From Fimbriimonadaceae bacterium (lineage in GTDB: Bacteria; Armatimonadota; Fimbriimonadia; Fimbriimonadales; Fimbriimonadaceae), in the NCBI GenBank assembly GCA_020849075.1, contig JADLGZ010000025.1, forward strand, positions 1-11,795: DNA of 11,795 bases, read 5' to 3'. Every line of letters begins with the position of its first letter. The first letter of the stretch is position 1. The notes beneath the pieces were generated by a model, which saw only the letters and a list, made by a program, of their open reading frames with translations, was not told the origin of the DNA and made no database searches. A program made the position numbers and the translations under genes. Shown here one piece after another: positions 1 to 6,723 of this stretch.

Positions 1-143
1 AAGTAGATGCGGCTGATATTGATCAAGTCATATCTGCGTTCGGCAATATGGGCGACAACGTTGAAGACGTTGATGTCTCAGACGAAGTTGATGCGGCTGA
101 CATTGATATTGTCATCGCTAACTTCGGTGGCATGGACGACTAG
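1..143 (+). CDS. C-terminal end of an exported protein with dockerin-type (EF-hand-like) repeats, partial
   Basis: This is an open reading frame entering from the left edge (first full codon at 3) and ending at TAG 141-143, giving 46 residues. The tail holds two copies of a motif reading VDAADID followed by a hydrophobic helix that ends in FG (VISAFG, then VIANFG). The second copy is preceded by DVDVSDEVDAAD, which places acidic residues at positions 1, 3, 9 and 12 of a calcium-binding loop. This is the pattern of type I dockerin and related EF-hand modules, with Ser in place of the usual acidic position 5. Such duplicated modules are common at the C-termini of secreted proteins, including large exoproteins of Armatimonadota and Planctomycetes. 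The catalytic or structural part lies outside the window, so the product cannot be named. Its stop codon overlaps the stop codon of the minus-strand gene on the right. Confidence 0.7.
   Translation, partial: VDAADIDQVISAFGNMGDNVEDVDVSDEVDAADIDIVIANFGGMDD
3..107 (+). repeat. 84-nt tandem period encoding the duplicated dockerin-like motif
   Basis: Positions 3-23 and 87-107 are near-identical direct copies (19 of 21 bases), both in frame and exactly 84 nt (28 codons) apart. The two differences are at the third base of the second codon's neighbour region and a synonymous GAT/GAC change. This supports an internal duplication of the protein module that is fairly recent or under selection. Confidence 0.6.
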
Positions 144-1876
144 CGCCCGCCGAGACCGCTCAGAGTAACTCCTTCAATAAAATACTTCTGAGCAAAGAAG
201 AATAGTGCGAGCACGGGGAGCATGGTCATGGTGGCGAACGCCATCAGTAGGCCAGGCTCCCCACTTCTGTCTCCGCTGAAAAGTTGAAGGGCATAAGCGA
301 TTGGCATATTTTCTGGTGAATTGATGTAGATCAACGGGCCCATGAAGTTGTTCCAAGTGCCCATGAATGTCCAGATGGCAATGACGGCTAGAGCGGGCTT
401 CACCTGGGGAAGCATTACCGTCCAAAAGGATCGAAGGAAGCTGCACCCGTCTATCTTTGCCGCATCCTCCAATTCCATGGGTACTTGGTTAAAGAATTGC
501 CTGAGCATGAAAACATTGAAAGCACCGGCAAAAAATGCCGGTACCCAGAGGGGTTGCAATGTGTCAATCCAACCAAGGCTCTTGAAGATCAGGAACTGTG
601 GCATGAGGGTAACCGCCCCCGGCAGCATCATGGTTGCCAGCAAAACCTTGAAGAGGAATTCACGACCCGGGAATCGCATGCGGCTAAAGGCATAGGCGAC
701 AATCGCGCAACTCAAGAGCGTGCCAAGGACTCCGAGAACAACAAGGATCAAGGTGTTCTTTAAGTAAACGAGGCCAAACTTTGTTTCGGGAGGGAGATAT
801 TGGAGCGCTTCCGGGTAGTTCTTCCACCGCAGACCATTGGGTCGGGATTCTGACACAGCATCCCGCTTGAAATCACGGACTTGGCCCTTGAGGGAGGCCG
901 GGTCTAAGGCTTCAACGCGTCGGTCGCCATTGTCAAGCTCTTCAATGACCCTTCCTCGGAAAGAAGTCCGTTCCCAAGTTCCGGTAACGATGGGAACTTG
1001 CCTCGGCGATGGCTTTAGATCCGATTTCAACGCCTCGAAAGTTCGACCACGCATATTAAACGGGGCGACAATATCCAGCTGGAGTTTGCCATTACCCAGA
1101 TCTTTCGTTGGCTCGGCGGTCACCTCCATGCCGTAGGCGGTGCCCAAGAATTGGGGGTGTTTTGGATCAAGGTAGGCGCTTGTTTCGGTAACTTTCGGAA
1201 TCCAAATGACGCCGCCGCTCAGGTCCTTGTCCTCCTTAAACGAACTGCTGAGCAGCCATGCAAATGGCAAGCCAAAAATGACACAACCCACGAGTAGGGC
1301 AAGATGCGTCCAAAGGGTCTTGGCGGTGCTACGAGTGGTGGCTCTTCTGGTCGAAAAGGCAAGGAACACAAGGCTGGCAAAGAAGAGGAGGGCGCCGATT
1401 CCAAGCGTGGCGGGAGCAAGAAAGAAAGCGCCGCGAAAGACGGTGATTTGGGGGGCGATGGACTGGAATGCCCAAGCGCTCAAGGCTCCAGCCACCAACC
1501 ATCCACAAAACCACTTCAGCTTGGTGGCTCGCTCCTCGGTGGATATGGCAAGCACCGTTTGAATGAAAGCGGCACCGCCCATGACCAGACACATGAGTGC
1601 AGCCCAGCCCCAGAAATGCATGTAAAGCCACACTGCTGGTATCCGCACCCCATTGCCTTCAATTTGGCGGCCAATATCCGCTGGCGTCAGGAAACTCACA
1701 ACAAAGCAGGCAAAGGCCAAGAGGCCATTGACCAACAGACTACGCTGCTCTCTACCGTGGTCAAGGCCGATCGCCCGAGCGGCAAGGCGCAAGCCTGCCA
1801 GGGATGCCAAACAGAAGAAGAGCCACCCGGCCCAGCCAGCGAGCGTTGATATGGCAAAAAGGGCTTCGGTCGTCAC
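140..1876 (-). CDS. MalG-type carbohydrate ABC transporter permease with extra N-terminal membrane domain and large extracytoplasmic insert
   Basis: The product (578 aa) is one of the two membrane subunits of a CUT1-type sugar importer. Residues about 188-212 and 370-575 match the MalG permease fold. They contain PFAWLLSSSFK after the first core helix, AYAFSRMRFPGR, and the cytoplasmic EAA loop at 468-492 (EDAAKIDG, then LP at 489-490) that docks the ATPase. Two parts are unusual. Residues 1-178 add about five hydrophobic segments (near 8-30, 47-64, 83-110, 122-140 and 148-175). Residues about 228-348, between the WIP motif and the WKNY motif of the first periplasmic loop, form a polar insert with beta-rich, charged stretches. 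Typical MalG proteins have about 280-300 residues. The start is GTG at 1876, overlapping the upstream stop as GTGA, with a strong ribosome site 4 nt away. It is the second gene of the operon and is probably translationally coupled. The substrate is not readable from sequence. Confidence 0.9.
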   Translation of the reverse strand: MTTEALFAISTLAGWAGWLFFCLASLAGLRLAARAIGLDHGREQRSLLVNGLLAFACFVVSFLTPADIGRQIEGNGVRIPAVWLYMHFWGWAALMCLVMGGAAFIQTVLAISTEERATKLKWFCGWLVAGALSAWAFQSIAPQITVFRGAFFLAPATLGIGALLFFASLVFLAFSTRRATTRSTAKTLWTHLALLVGCVIFGLPFAWLLSSSFKEDKDLSGGVIWIPKVTETSAYLDPKHPQFLGTAYGMEVTAEPTKDLGNGKLQLDIVAPFNMRGRTFEALKSDLKPSPRQVPIVTGTWERTSFRGRVIEELDNGDRRVEALDPASLKGQVRDFKRDAVSESRPNGLRWKNYPEALQYLPPETKFGLVYLKNTLILVVLGVLGTLLSCAIVAYAFSRMRFPGREFLFKVLLATMMLPGAVTLMPQFLIFKSLGWIDTLQPLWVPAFFAGAFNVFMLRQFFNQVPMELEDAAKIDGCSFLRSFWTVMLPQVKPALAVIAIWTFMGTWNNFMGPLIYINSPENMPIAYALQLFSGDRSGEPGLLMAFATMTMLPVLALFFFAQKYFIEGVTLSGLGGR

Positions 1877-4296
1877 TGGCCCACCTCGGAATAGACCACC
1901 CGCTTACCGAGCCAAAGCTGGAACAGGGTAATCACGAGCACAATAAGAAAGATGACCCAAGCGAGCGCGCTGGCATAGCCCATCTTGAAGAAGGCAAATG
2001 CATTCTGGAAGAGGTAGTAAACGGGCACGAGCATCGTGTCGTTTGGTCCATATCCTTCGCCTCCACTGATCACGTACACGCGATCAAACTCATTCATGGC
2101 GCCGATGAAGCCCATGATCGTACTAAACAGGATGACTGGGCTCAGCATCGGCAGTGTGATATTCATAAACTGTTGCCGAGGAGACGCCCCGTCAATACTT
2201 GCCGCCTCATAGAGCGTAGGGGAGATGCCTTTGAGTGCGGCGAGCCAAAGCAACATTCCGGATCCCGCTCCCCACAAACCCATGAAGATCAGGGCGGGCT
2301 TTGCCCAGCTTTCGACGCTTGTCCAGCCAGGAGGCTGGACGCCGAAGGCAGGAGTCAGGGTCTGGAGCCAGAGCCCGTTCACAATGCCGCGAGCGGGATC
2401 GGGGGACAGGATATAGACCCAAAGAATCACCGACGCCATCGAGGGCACGATCGCGGGTAGATAGTAAATGGTGCGATAGACCCGCAGCCCTCGGACACCG
2501 GTATTGAGGAGCATGGCGACCGCGAGGCCCGTGATGATACCGAGGGGCACGCCGATACCCCCCAGATAAAGGACATTACCGAATGATTTGAGCAGGCGCT
2601 CTTGGTCAAGCGCAAACATGTCAGCATAGTTCTTCATGCCGACCCATCGAGCATCCGTCAGGACGTTGTACTGCGTGAAACTGAAGAAGAGAGAGGCCAC
2701 CATGGGCCCGATCGTAAATACCAAGAATCCAATGAGCCAGGGGGAAATGAAGGCATATCCCCACAACGCCTCATTCCGTTCGATCCGCCCCATCTTCTTC
2801 CTTGAGAATGCGATAATCCCAACGGCCAGGGCCGCCAGCGCCGCGCCACCTCCGAGGTAAGCGGGCAGCTTCATATCCACAATTGGAAACTTTTCCTTCT
2901 CAAACTCGGCATCAAGGTCTTTCTGAACGCGTTCCTGACCATCTAGAAGGGCTTGCTTGGGGGTGCGCGCTTTGATTCCGGCTTGATCTACGGCACGGAC
3001 GTGCTCGTTCCAGAGCACTTGCCCAACAAAAGTTGCCGGTCTGATTCTCGCGAACTTGCTGATGTCAATATGGAGCCGAAGGGCGGCCGCCACGTTCTTG
3101 TCCTTTGGAGCAAGGAGCCGAAATGACTCTTCATTCGCGGGCATATTCGCGATGATGCGGGGGACAAACTCGCGGCCGCGGCGCTTTTCCCACTCTGCTT
3201 GGGCAACGTTTTCCAGGACACGCGCCTCCGTGCTTTGGAGCCACTTCACCAATTGCCATGCCCCCTCCTTGTTTCTCGTGCCGGATGGGATGGCCCAACT
3301 GAAACCCCCGGCCCACGTGATGAACTGATCCCGTTCGTGGGCAAACCGACCACGCCGATAATAGCGGTCATCGGGCACGGGAGGTTCAGCTACCGCAAAG
3401 TCCATGCCGGGTACGAACTTCAGGAATCCGGGCAAGATCCAATCGCCGTCAACCTTCATCACGACCTGCCCTGTATAAAACGGATCGAATTCATTCCCCC
3501 TAAACCCGGCTTGGAACTTCTGGGCATTCTCGTAACCGCCGACAAGGTCATAGCCCTTGACCATGAACTCCAGGGCCTCCACGGCTTCTGGGCAGGCAAG
3601 GGTGCAGGTGCGGCCATCTGCACTCATAAACTGGGCATTGTTCTGAAAGGCGTACAGGTACAGCCATGAATTACCGTAATTCGGCAGAAACCCGGCACGA
3701 ATGAGTCGCCCATTCTTATCAATCTTGGTTAACGCGCGGCTGTAGGCAAGCACCTCACTCCAAGTGCGAGGGGCGCGATTGGGATCAAGCCCTGCTTTGC
3801 GCAGAGTTGCCGCTTCCTCCGTGAAGACCTTCCGGTTCCAATAGAGTACGCGGGTGTCGCAGCCAAACGGGATGCCGTAGAGCTTGCCCTCAAATGTGGC
3901 TTCCGAAACGGTTGCGGGCACATACTTAGTCAGGTCGGGCGTGAACGGATCATGTCCCTTGTCCCGAGCAATGAGATCATCAAGCGGCATAAATGCCCCT
4001 CGATTCGCCCAATCTGACAGGGTGAATCGGTCTTGAAAGACGACATCGGGCGGAACTTGCCCAACGATCGCGGTCATAAGTTTTTGTGGGTTCATGCGTC
4101 CCGCGCCCATACTTAAGACCCGAACTTTGTATTGGGGCCAGCGTCGCTCAAACTCGCGAATGGTCGCCTCAAAGCCCTTACTGTCGGGGCCAAAGCTCTG
4201 CCCCCAAAAAATCACTTCGGATGGTGCGGCTCGCCCCGCCAACGCCGCCATCAGGAGCGCGACAGTGAGCAACAAGGTAAGGGCCCAACGAGGCAT
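1873..4296 (-). CDS. Fusion of sugar-binding protein (MalE-like) and MalF-type permease
   Basis: The product (807 aa from ATG 4296) joins two CUT1 importer components normally made as separate proteins. Residues 1-24 look like a Sec signal peptide (MPRW, a long Leu/Ala core, then AGRAA) without a lipobox Cys. Residues about 27-470 are a family 1 type solute-binding protein, with EVIFWGQSFG, PPDVVFQDR, a LYGIPFGCDTRVLYWN-type hinge and WAGGFSWAIPSGT. A single hydrophobic segment at about 479-497 is followed by SRKKMGR. From about residue 505 the protein is a MalF permease (ISPWLIGFLVFTIGP start) with its EAA loop at about 697-720 (EAASIDG, then LP). The topology is coherent: binding domain outside, one crossing, a basic cytoplasmic linker, then the permease. 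The frame is open back to a TTG at 4356, but the ATG places the signal peptide at the N-terminus and keeps the upstream palindrome non-coding. No ATPase gene is adjacent. Confidence 0.88.
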   Translation of the reverse strand: MPRWALTLLLTVALLMAALAGRAAPSEVIFWGQSFGPDSKGFEATIREFERRWPQYKVRVLSMGAGRMNPQKLMTAIVGQVPPDVVFQDRFTLSDWANRGAFMPLDDLIARDKGHDPFTPDLTKYVPATVSEATFEGKLYGIPFGCDTRVLYWNRKVFTEEAATLRKAGLDPNRAPRTWSEVLAYSRALTKIDKNGRLIRAGFLPNYGNSWLYLYAFQNNAQFMSADGRTCTLACPEAVEALEFMVKGYDLVGGYENAQKFQAGFRGNEFDPFYTGQVVMKVDGDWILPGFLKFVPGMDFAVAEPPVPDDRYYRRGRFAHERDQFITWAGGFSWAIPSGTRNKEGAWQLVKWLQSTEARVLENVAQAEWEKRRGREFVPRIIANMPANEESFRLLAPKDKNVAAALRLHIDISKFARIRPATFVGQVLWNEHVRAVDQAGIKARTPKQALLDGQERVQKDLDAEFEKEKFPIVDMKLPAYLGGGAALAALAVGIIAFSRKKMGRIERNEALWGYAFISPWLIGFLVFTIGPMVASLFFSFTQYNVLTDARWVGMKNYADMFALDQERLLKSFGNVLYLGGIGVPLGIITGLAVAMLLNTGVRGLRVYRTIYYLPAIVPSMASVILWVYILSPDPARGIVNGLWLQTLTPAFGVQPPGWTSVESWAKPALIFMGLWGAGSGMLLWLAALKGISPTLYEAASIDGASPRQQFMNITLPMLSPVILFSTIMGFIGAMNEFDRVYVISGGEGYGPNDTMLVPVYYLFQNAFAFFKMGYASALAWVIFLIVLVITLFQLWLGKRVVYSEVGQ
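1881..1887 (-). promoter_or_regulatory. Strong Shine-Dalgarno inside the 3' end of the binding protein-permease gene
   Basis: On the minus strand the sequence GAGGTGG lies 4 nt before the GTG start of the MalG-type gene. It is encoded within the last codons of the upstream gene. It decides the non-ATG start and supports translational coupling of the two permease subunits, whose amounts should be equal. Confidence 0.7.
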
Positions 4297-4309
4297 AGCC
4301 GTACTTGCG

Positions 4310-4315
4310 ACTATA
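4310..4315 (-). promoter_or_regulatory. Possible -10 box of the sugar transporter operon
   Basis: Minus-strand TATAGT lies 13 nt before the ATG at 4296. No good -35 box is visible at the usual spacing. Its edge is 11 nt downstream of the 4327-4346 palindrome, so a protein bound there would cover the -35 region. The call is weak and rests on position and resemblance only. Confidence 0.3.
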
Positions 4316-4326
4316 CACAATCTGCG

Positions 4327-4346
4327 CTGTGAATGCGTATTCACAG
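4327..4346. promoter_or_regulatory. 20-bp palindromic operator-like site, CTGTGAATGCGTATTCACAG
   Basis: The two 8-base arms CTGTGAAT and ATTCACAG are perfect inverted repeats around GCGT, and 18 of 20 positions are symmetric. The dyad centre falls between C and G, the arrangement typical of LacI-family operators. The site is 31 bp upstream of the ATG of the binding protein-permease fusion and 76 bp upstream of the divergent DUF454 gene. Half-site spacing is 2 bp longer than a CRP site (TGTGA-N6-TCACA), so CRP is less likely. Inference: it is bound by a sugar-responsive repressor or activator encoded elsewhere. Confidence 0.6.
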
Positions 4347-4421
4347 GAAGCGTCAATTCATCAGATCAGTCAAGACATCGCAAGTCGCTATCAAGGTGCA
4401 GGGCTCAAACTAGAAAGTGGC

Positions 4422-4865
4422 ATGTTTGACCGGCTGAGCCGAACAACCTACTTGATGCTGGGCTTCTTGTGCGTGGCGCTCGGAGTGATTGGCGCATTCG
4501 TCCCGGTCATGCCCTCAACAATTTTCTTCATCCTTGCTGTAGGCGCATTCGGGAAATCCGATCCTGTCCTCGAAGCCAAGCTCCTTAACCACCCCCGGCT
4601 TGGACCCACCTTGCGAGATTGGAAGGAGTCAAAGAGCATCCGGCTTCGGACCAAATGGATTGCGACCTCCATGATCATTCCTGTCTTTGCCCTGAGCATC
4701 CTCGTCATAGAACGGCAATGGGCTCAAGTGGTGGTCGGCCTGACGGGGGTCTGGGTGCTTTGGTACATCTGGACTAGAAAAACAACTCGGCGACCCGATC
4801 TGAAGCTCAACGATATCGGGCTAGAAGAGCCGGAAACGCCGGTTCGGGAAACCGTATCGCCCTAG
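4422..4865 (+). CDS. DUF454 (YbaN-like) small inner-membrane protein
   Basis: The product (147 aa) matches the DUF454 pattern. A first hydrophobic hairpin with LGFLCVALGVIGAFVPVMPSTIFFILA is followed by the polar signature NHPRLGPTLRDWKESKSIRLRTKW, then two more hydrophobic segments (roughly residues 79-95 and 102-117). The C-terminal tail is charged and rich in Arg, Glu and Pro. The family is an inner-membrane family of unknown function, usually 110-150 residues long. The ATG at 4422 was chosen because family similarity begins right after it. An upstream ATG at 4305 would add 39 unrelated polar residues and run through the operator-like palindrome. The ribosome site is poor (AAGTGG). The gene is divergent from the sugar transporter operon and ends 2 bp from the convergent comM-like gene. 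Confidence 0.8.
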   Translation: MFDRLSRTTYLMLGFLCVALGVIGAFVPVMPSTIFFILAVGAFGKSDPVLEAKLLNHPRLGPTLRDWKESKSIRLRTKWIATSMIIPVFALSILVIERQWAQVVVGLTGVWVLWYIWTRKTTRRPDLKLNDIGLEEPETPVRETVSP

Positions 4866-4867
4866 GC

Positions 4868-6388
4868 TCAGCTATCTCGCTCCCGATATTGAACTGCTTC
4901 ACCGATATGGACCTTCGTGACTTCGTCCGAGCCCGCGAGGTCGGCGATGGTACGGGACACTTTGAGGATTCGGTCAAAGACTCGGGCCGAAAGATTCATC
5001 TTTGCGGCCACCTGTTTGATGAACTCTCGACCTTCGCTATCTAGGCTGATTAGGTCCCGAATCTCTGCTGGCGACATGCGCGCATTGGTACGGCTTCCAC
5101 CGAGGCGCATGCTTTGTCGCTTCCGAGCATCGAGGACGCGAGCGCGGATAGACGCCGACGGTTCCCCGGGGGCAATATTCATCAGCTCATCCGGCTTGAG
5201 TCGGGGGACCGTGATGTGTAAGTCGATTCGATCCATTAAGGGGCCGCTCAATCGTTGGGCGTAGCGCCCGCAAGTCGCGGGTGATCCCACGCAGCTCGCT
5301 TCAGGATATCCCTTGAATCCGCAAGGGCAGGGATTCATTGCCGCAATGAGCATGCAGGAGGCAGGAAAGGTGAGGGATGCTTGAACGCGACTCACCGTGA
5401 TTACGCAGTCTTCCAACGGCTGCCGTAACGCTTCCAGAACATCGCGCTGGAACTCTGGACATTCGTCCAAGAACAACACACCGTGATGAGCGAGGCTGAC
5501 CTCGCCCGGCTTGGGATACTTCCCGCCCCCGACCACGGCGGCGTAGCTCGTCGTGTGATGGGGAGTTCGAAATGGTCTCTCCCAGATGAGTCCCTGAACT
5601 TCACCCTTTTGGCCTGCCGCGGAATAGATTCGAGTGACCTCAATGCTTTCCTCAAGGCTGAGCGGCGGGAGAATCGTAACTACACGCCGAGCGAGCATCG
5701 TCTTACCGCTGCCGGGCGGGCCGGTCATGATGACATTGTGACCACCTGCCGCCACGATCTCAAGTGATCGAATTGCATGCTTCTGCCCTTTCACGTCGCT
5801 GAAATCAACGTGGTAGACGGGATCTTCCATGGCTCCGTTGGTCTCGTGCCGAAATGGGCTGAGCGGTGTGTCATTGAAGTGGCGCAGCAAGTCACCTAGC
5901 TCATGGACTCCGTACACATTGACCCCCGGGACAATCGCTGCCTCCGCAGCATTCTCCATGGGCACGATGAGGTTGGGAATCTTCTTGTCCGCACAGTAGA
6001 GCGCGACGTTGAGGGCTCCATCCACCCGGCGGACCCGTCCATCGAGCGCAAGCTCGCCGATTATAAGAGTGTCCTCCGTCGCCCCTTCCCTCAGGTCGCC
6101 TTGGGCCACCAAGATCGCGGCGGCAATCGGAAGATCATGCCCTGAGCCTTCCTTGCGAATATCGCTCGGGGCGAGGTTCACGATAACCTTGTGGCCGTGA
6201 TAGCGCAGGCCCGTACTGCGGATGGCGGATCGAACTCGCTCTTTGGCTTCGGCCACTGCCTTGTCGGCCAAACCCACAATGATCGTTCCTGGCTCGCCCC
6301 CTTGGAGGTCGGCTTCGACCTCAACCGCTGCGGCATCAATCCCCAGAAGAGTCGCGGTATGGGAGCGGCCAATAGTGCCTTGGTTCAT
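4868..6388 (-). CDS. comM: ComM/YifB-type AAA+ Mg-chelatase-like ATPase
   Basis: The product (506 aa) has the full length and domain order of the YifB/ComM family. The N-terminal Lon-S16/ChlI-like domain spans about 15-165, with GLADKAVAEAKERVRSAI and NLAPSDIRKEGSGHDLPIA. The AAA+ domain (about 190-395) has Walker A GPPGSGKT at 223-230, Walker B LFLDE at 305-309 and the family's NPCPCG cysteine motif at 352-357, with further Cys at 366 and 373. The C-terminal Mg-chelatase helical domain is about 410-500. In Vibrio, ComM is a hexameric branch-migration helicase that helps integrate DNA during natural transformation. The family is also widespread in bacteria not known to be competent, so the role here is inferred. 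The ATG start overlaps the upstream stop by 4 bp (ATGA) and has GAGGAG just before it. Confidence 0.93.
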   Translation of the reverse strand: MNQGTIGRSHTATLLGIDAAAVEVEADLQGGEPGTIIVGLADKAVAEAKERVRSAIRSTGLRYHGHKVIVNLAPSDIRKEGSGHDLPIAAAILVAQGDLREGATEDTLIIGELALDGRVRRVDGALNVALYCADKKIPNLIVPMENAAEAAIVPGVNVYGVHELGDLLRHFNDTPLSPFRHETNGAMEDPVYHVDFSDVKGQKHAIRSLEIVAAGGHNVIMTGPPGSGKTMLARRVVTILPPLSLEESIEVTRIYSAAGQKGEVQGLIWERPFRTPHHTTSYAAVVGGGKYPKPGEVSLAHHGVLFLDECPEFQRDVLEALRQPLEDCVITVSRVQASLTFPASCMLIAAMNPCPCGFKGYPEASCVGSPATCGRYAQRLSGPLMDRIDLHITVPRLKPDELMNIAPGEPSASIRARVLDARKRQSMRLGGSRTNARMSPAEIRDLISLDSEGREFIKQVAAKMNLSARVFDRILKVSRTIADLAGSDEVTKVHIGEAVQYRERDS

Positions 6389-6714
6389 GGCTCCTCGGCG
6401 ATTGGCGGTTCTTCGATCGGCGTACTCGGGCGAATCTCACCGATGGCGGCTTGGTACATACGGATGCCTCGATTGGCGATCACCGATCCGACAATGCACA
6501 TCAAGAGCAAGAGAGCGATGCGGAAGATCAATTCAACCGCCGACCGTCCCGCGAAGTTCACATCCACGGTTTGCTCGGCTTTGATGCCGAGGACATCAGC
6601 GGCCGGCCTCTGAAAAAGGTCATACGCAATCCGAAACGTGAGCAATAAGAGGGCTACGCCACCAAGGAAGGTGACGATGCCGATAACTTGACCGGAGGCA
6701 TTCCGCGACTGCAA
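6385..6714 (-). CDS. Hypothetical small membrane protein, two TM segments, acidic proline-rich tail
   Basis: The product (109 aa) is not a family I can name. Hydrophobic segments lie at about 9-30 and 62-82, with a polar extracytoplasmic-type stretch between them (QRPAADVLGIKAEQTVDVNFAG region). After the second segment comes IANRGIRMYQA and then a cytoplasmic-type tail with repeated Pro and Glu (STPIEEPPIAEEP). No ATG exists near the N-terminus. The only in-frame initiator after the MFS stop is TTG at 6714, 9 bp downstream of that stop, with only a weak GAG ribosome site. The stop overlaps the comM-like ATG as ATGA, so the two are probably translated together. The operon position between a transporter and ComM does not reveal its job. 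Confidence 0.75.
   Translation of the reverse strand: MQSRNASGQVIGIVTFLGGVALLLLTFRIAYDLFQRPAADVLGIKAEQTVDVNFAGRSAVELIFRIALLLLMCIVGSVIANRGIRMYQAAIGEIRPSTPIEEPPIAEEP
6391..6396 (-). promoter_or_regulatory. Shine-Dalgarno of the comM-like gene
   Basis: Minus-strand GAGGAG ends 2 nt before the ATG at 6388 and lies inside the coding end of the 109-residue gene. With the ATGA overlap it supports coupled translation. Confidence 0.55.
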
Positions 6715-6723
6715 GTGCTCGGA

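Noticed and set aside
2261..2400. 10-bp inverted repeat GATCCCGCTC / GAGCGGGATC, 120 bp apart
   Set aside because: It lies entirely within conserved permease coding sequence, does not extend beyond 10 bp, and has no other mobile-element sign.
1804..2460. 218-codon plus-strand open frame
   Set aside because: It lies antisense to the permease operon, including the clear MalF EAA loop region. Its product is low-complexity and polar without any family pattern, typical of a shadow frame in GC-rich DNA.
4327..4346. CRP-type site interpretation of the palindrome
   Set aside because: TGTGA and TCACA are separated by 8 bases rather than the 6 of a CRP site. The CG-centred symmetry fits a LacI-type operator better.
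4297..4356. Extension of the binding protein-permease start to TTG 4356
   Set aside because: It would put 20 polar residues before the signal peptide and run translation through the palindromic site. The ATG at 4296 fits a standard signal peptide.
4305..4421. Extension of the DUF454 gene to ATG 4305
   Set aside because: The 39 extra residues are polar, not family-like, and overlap the operator-like palindrome. Family similarity begins at the ATG at 4422.
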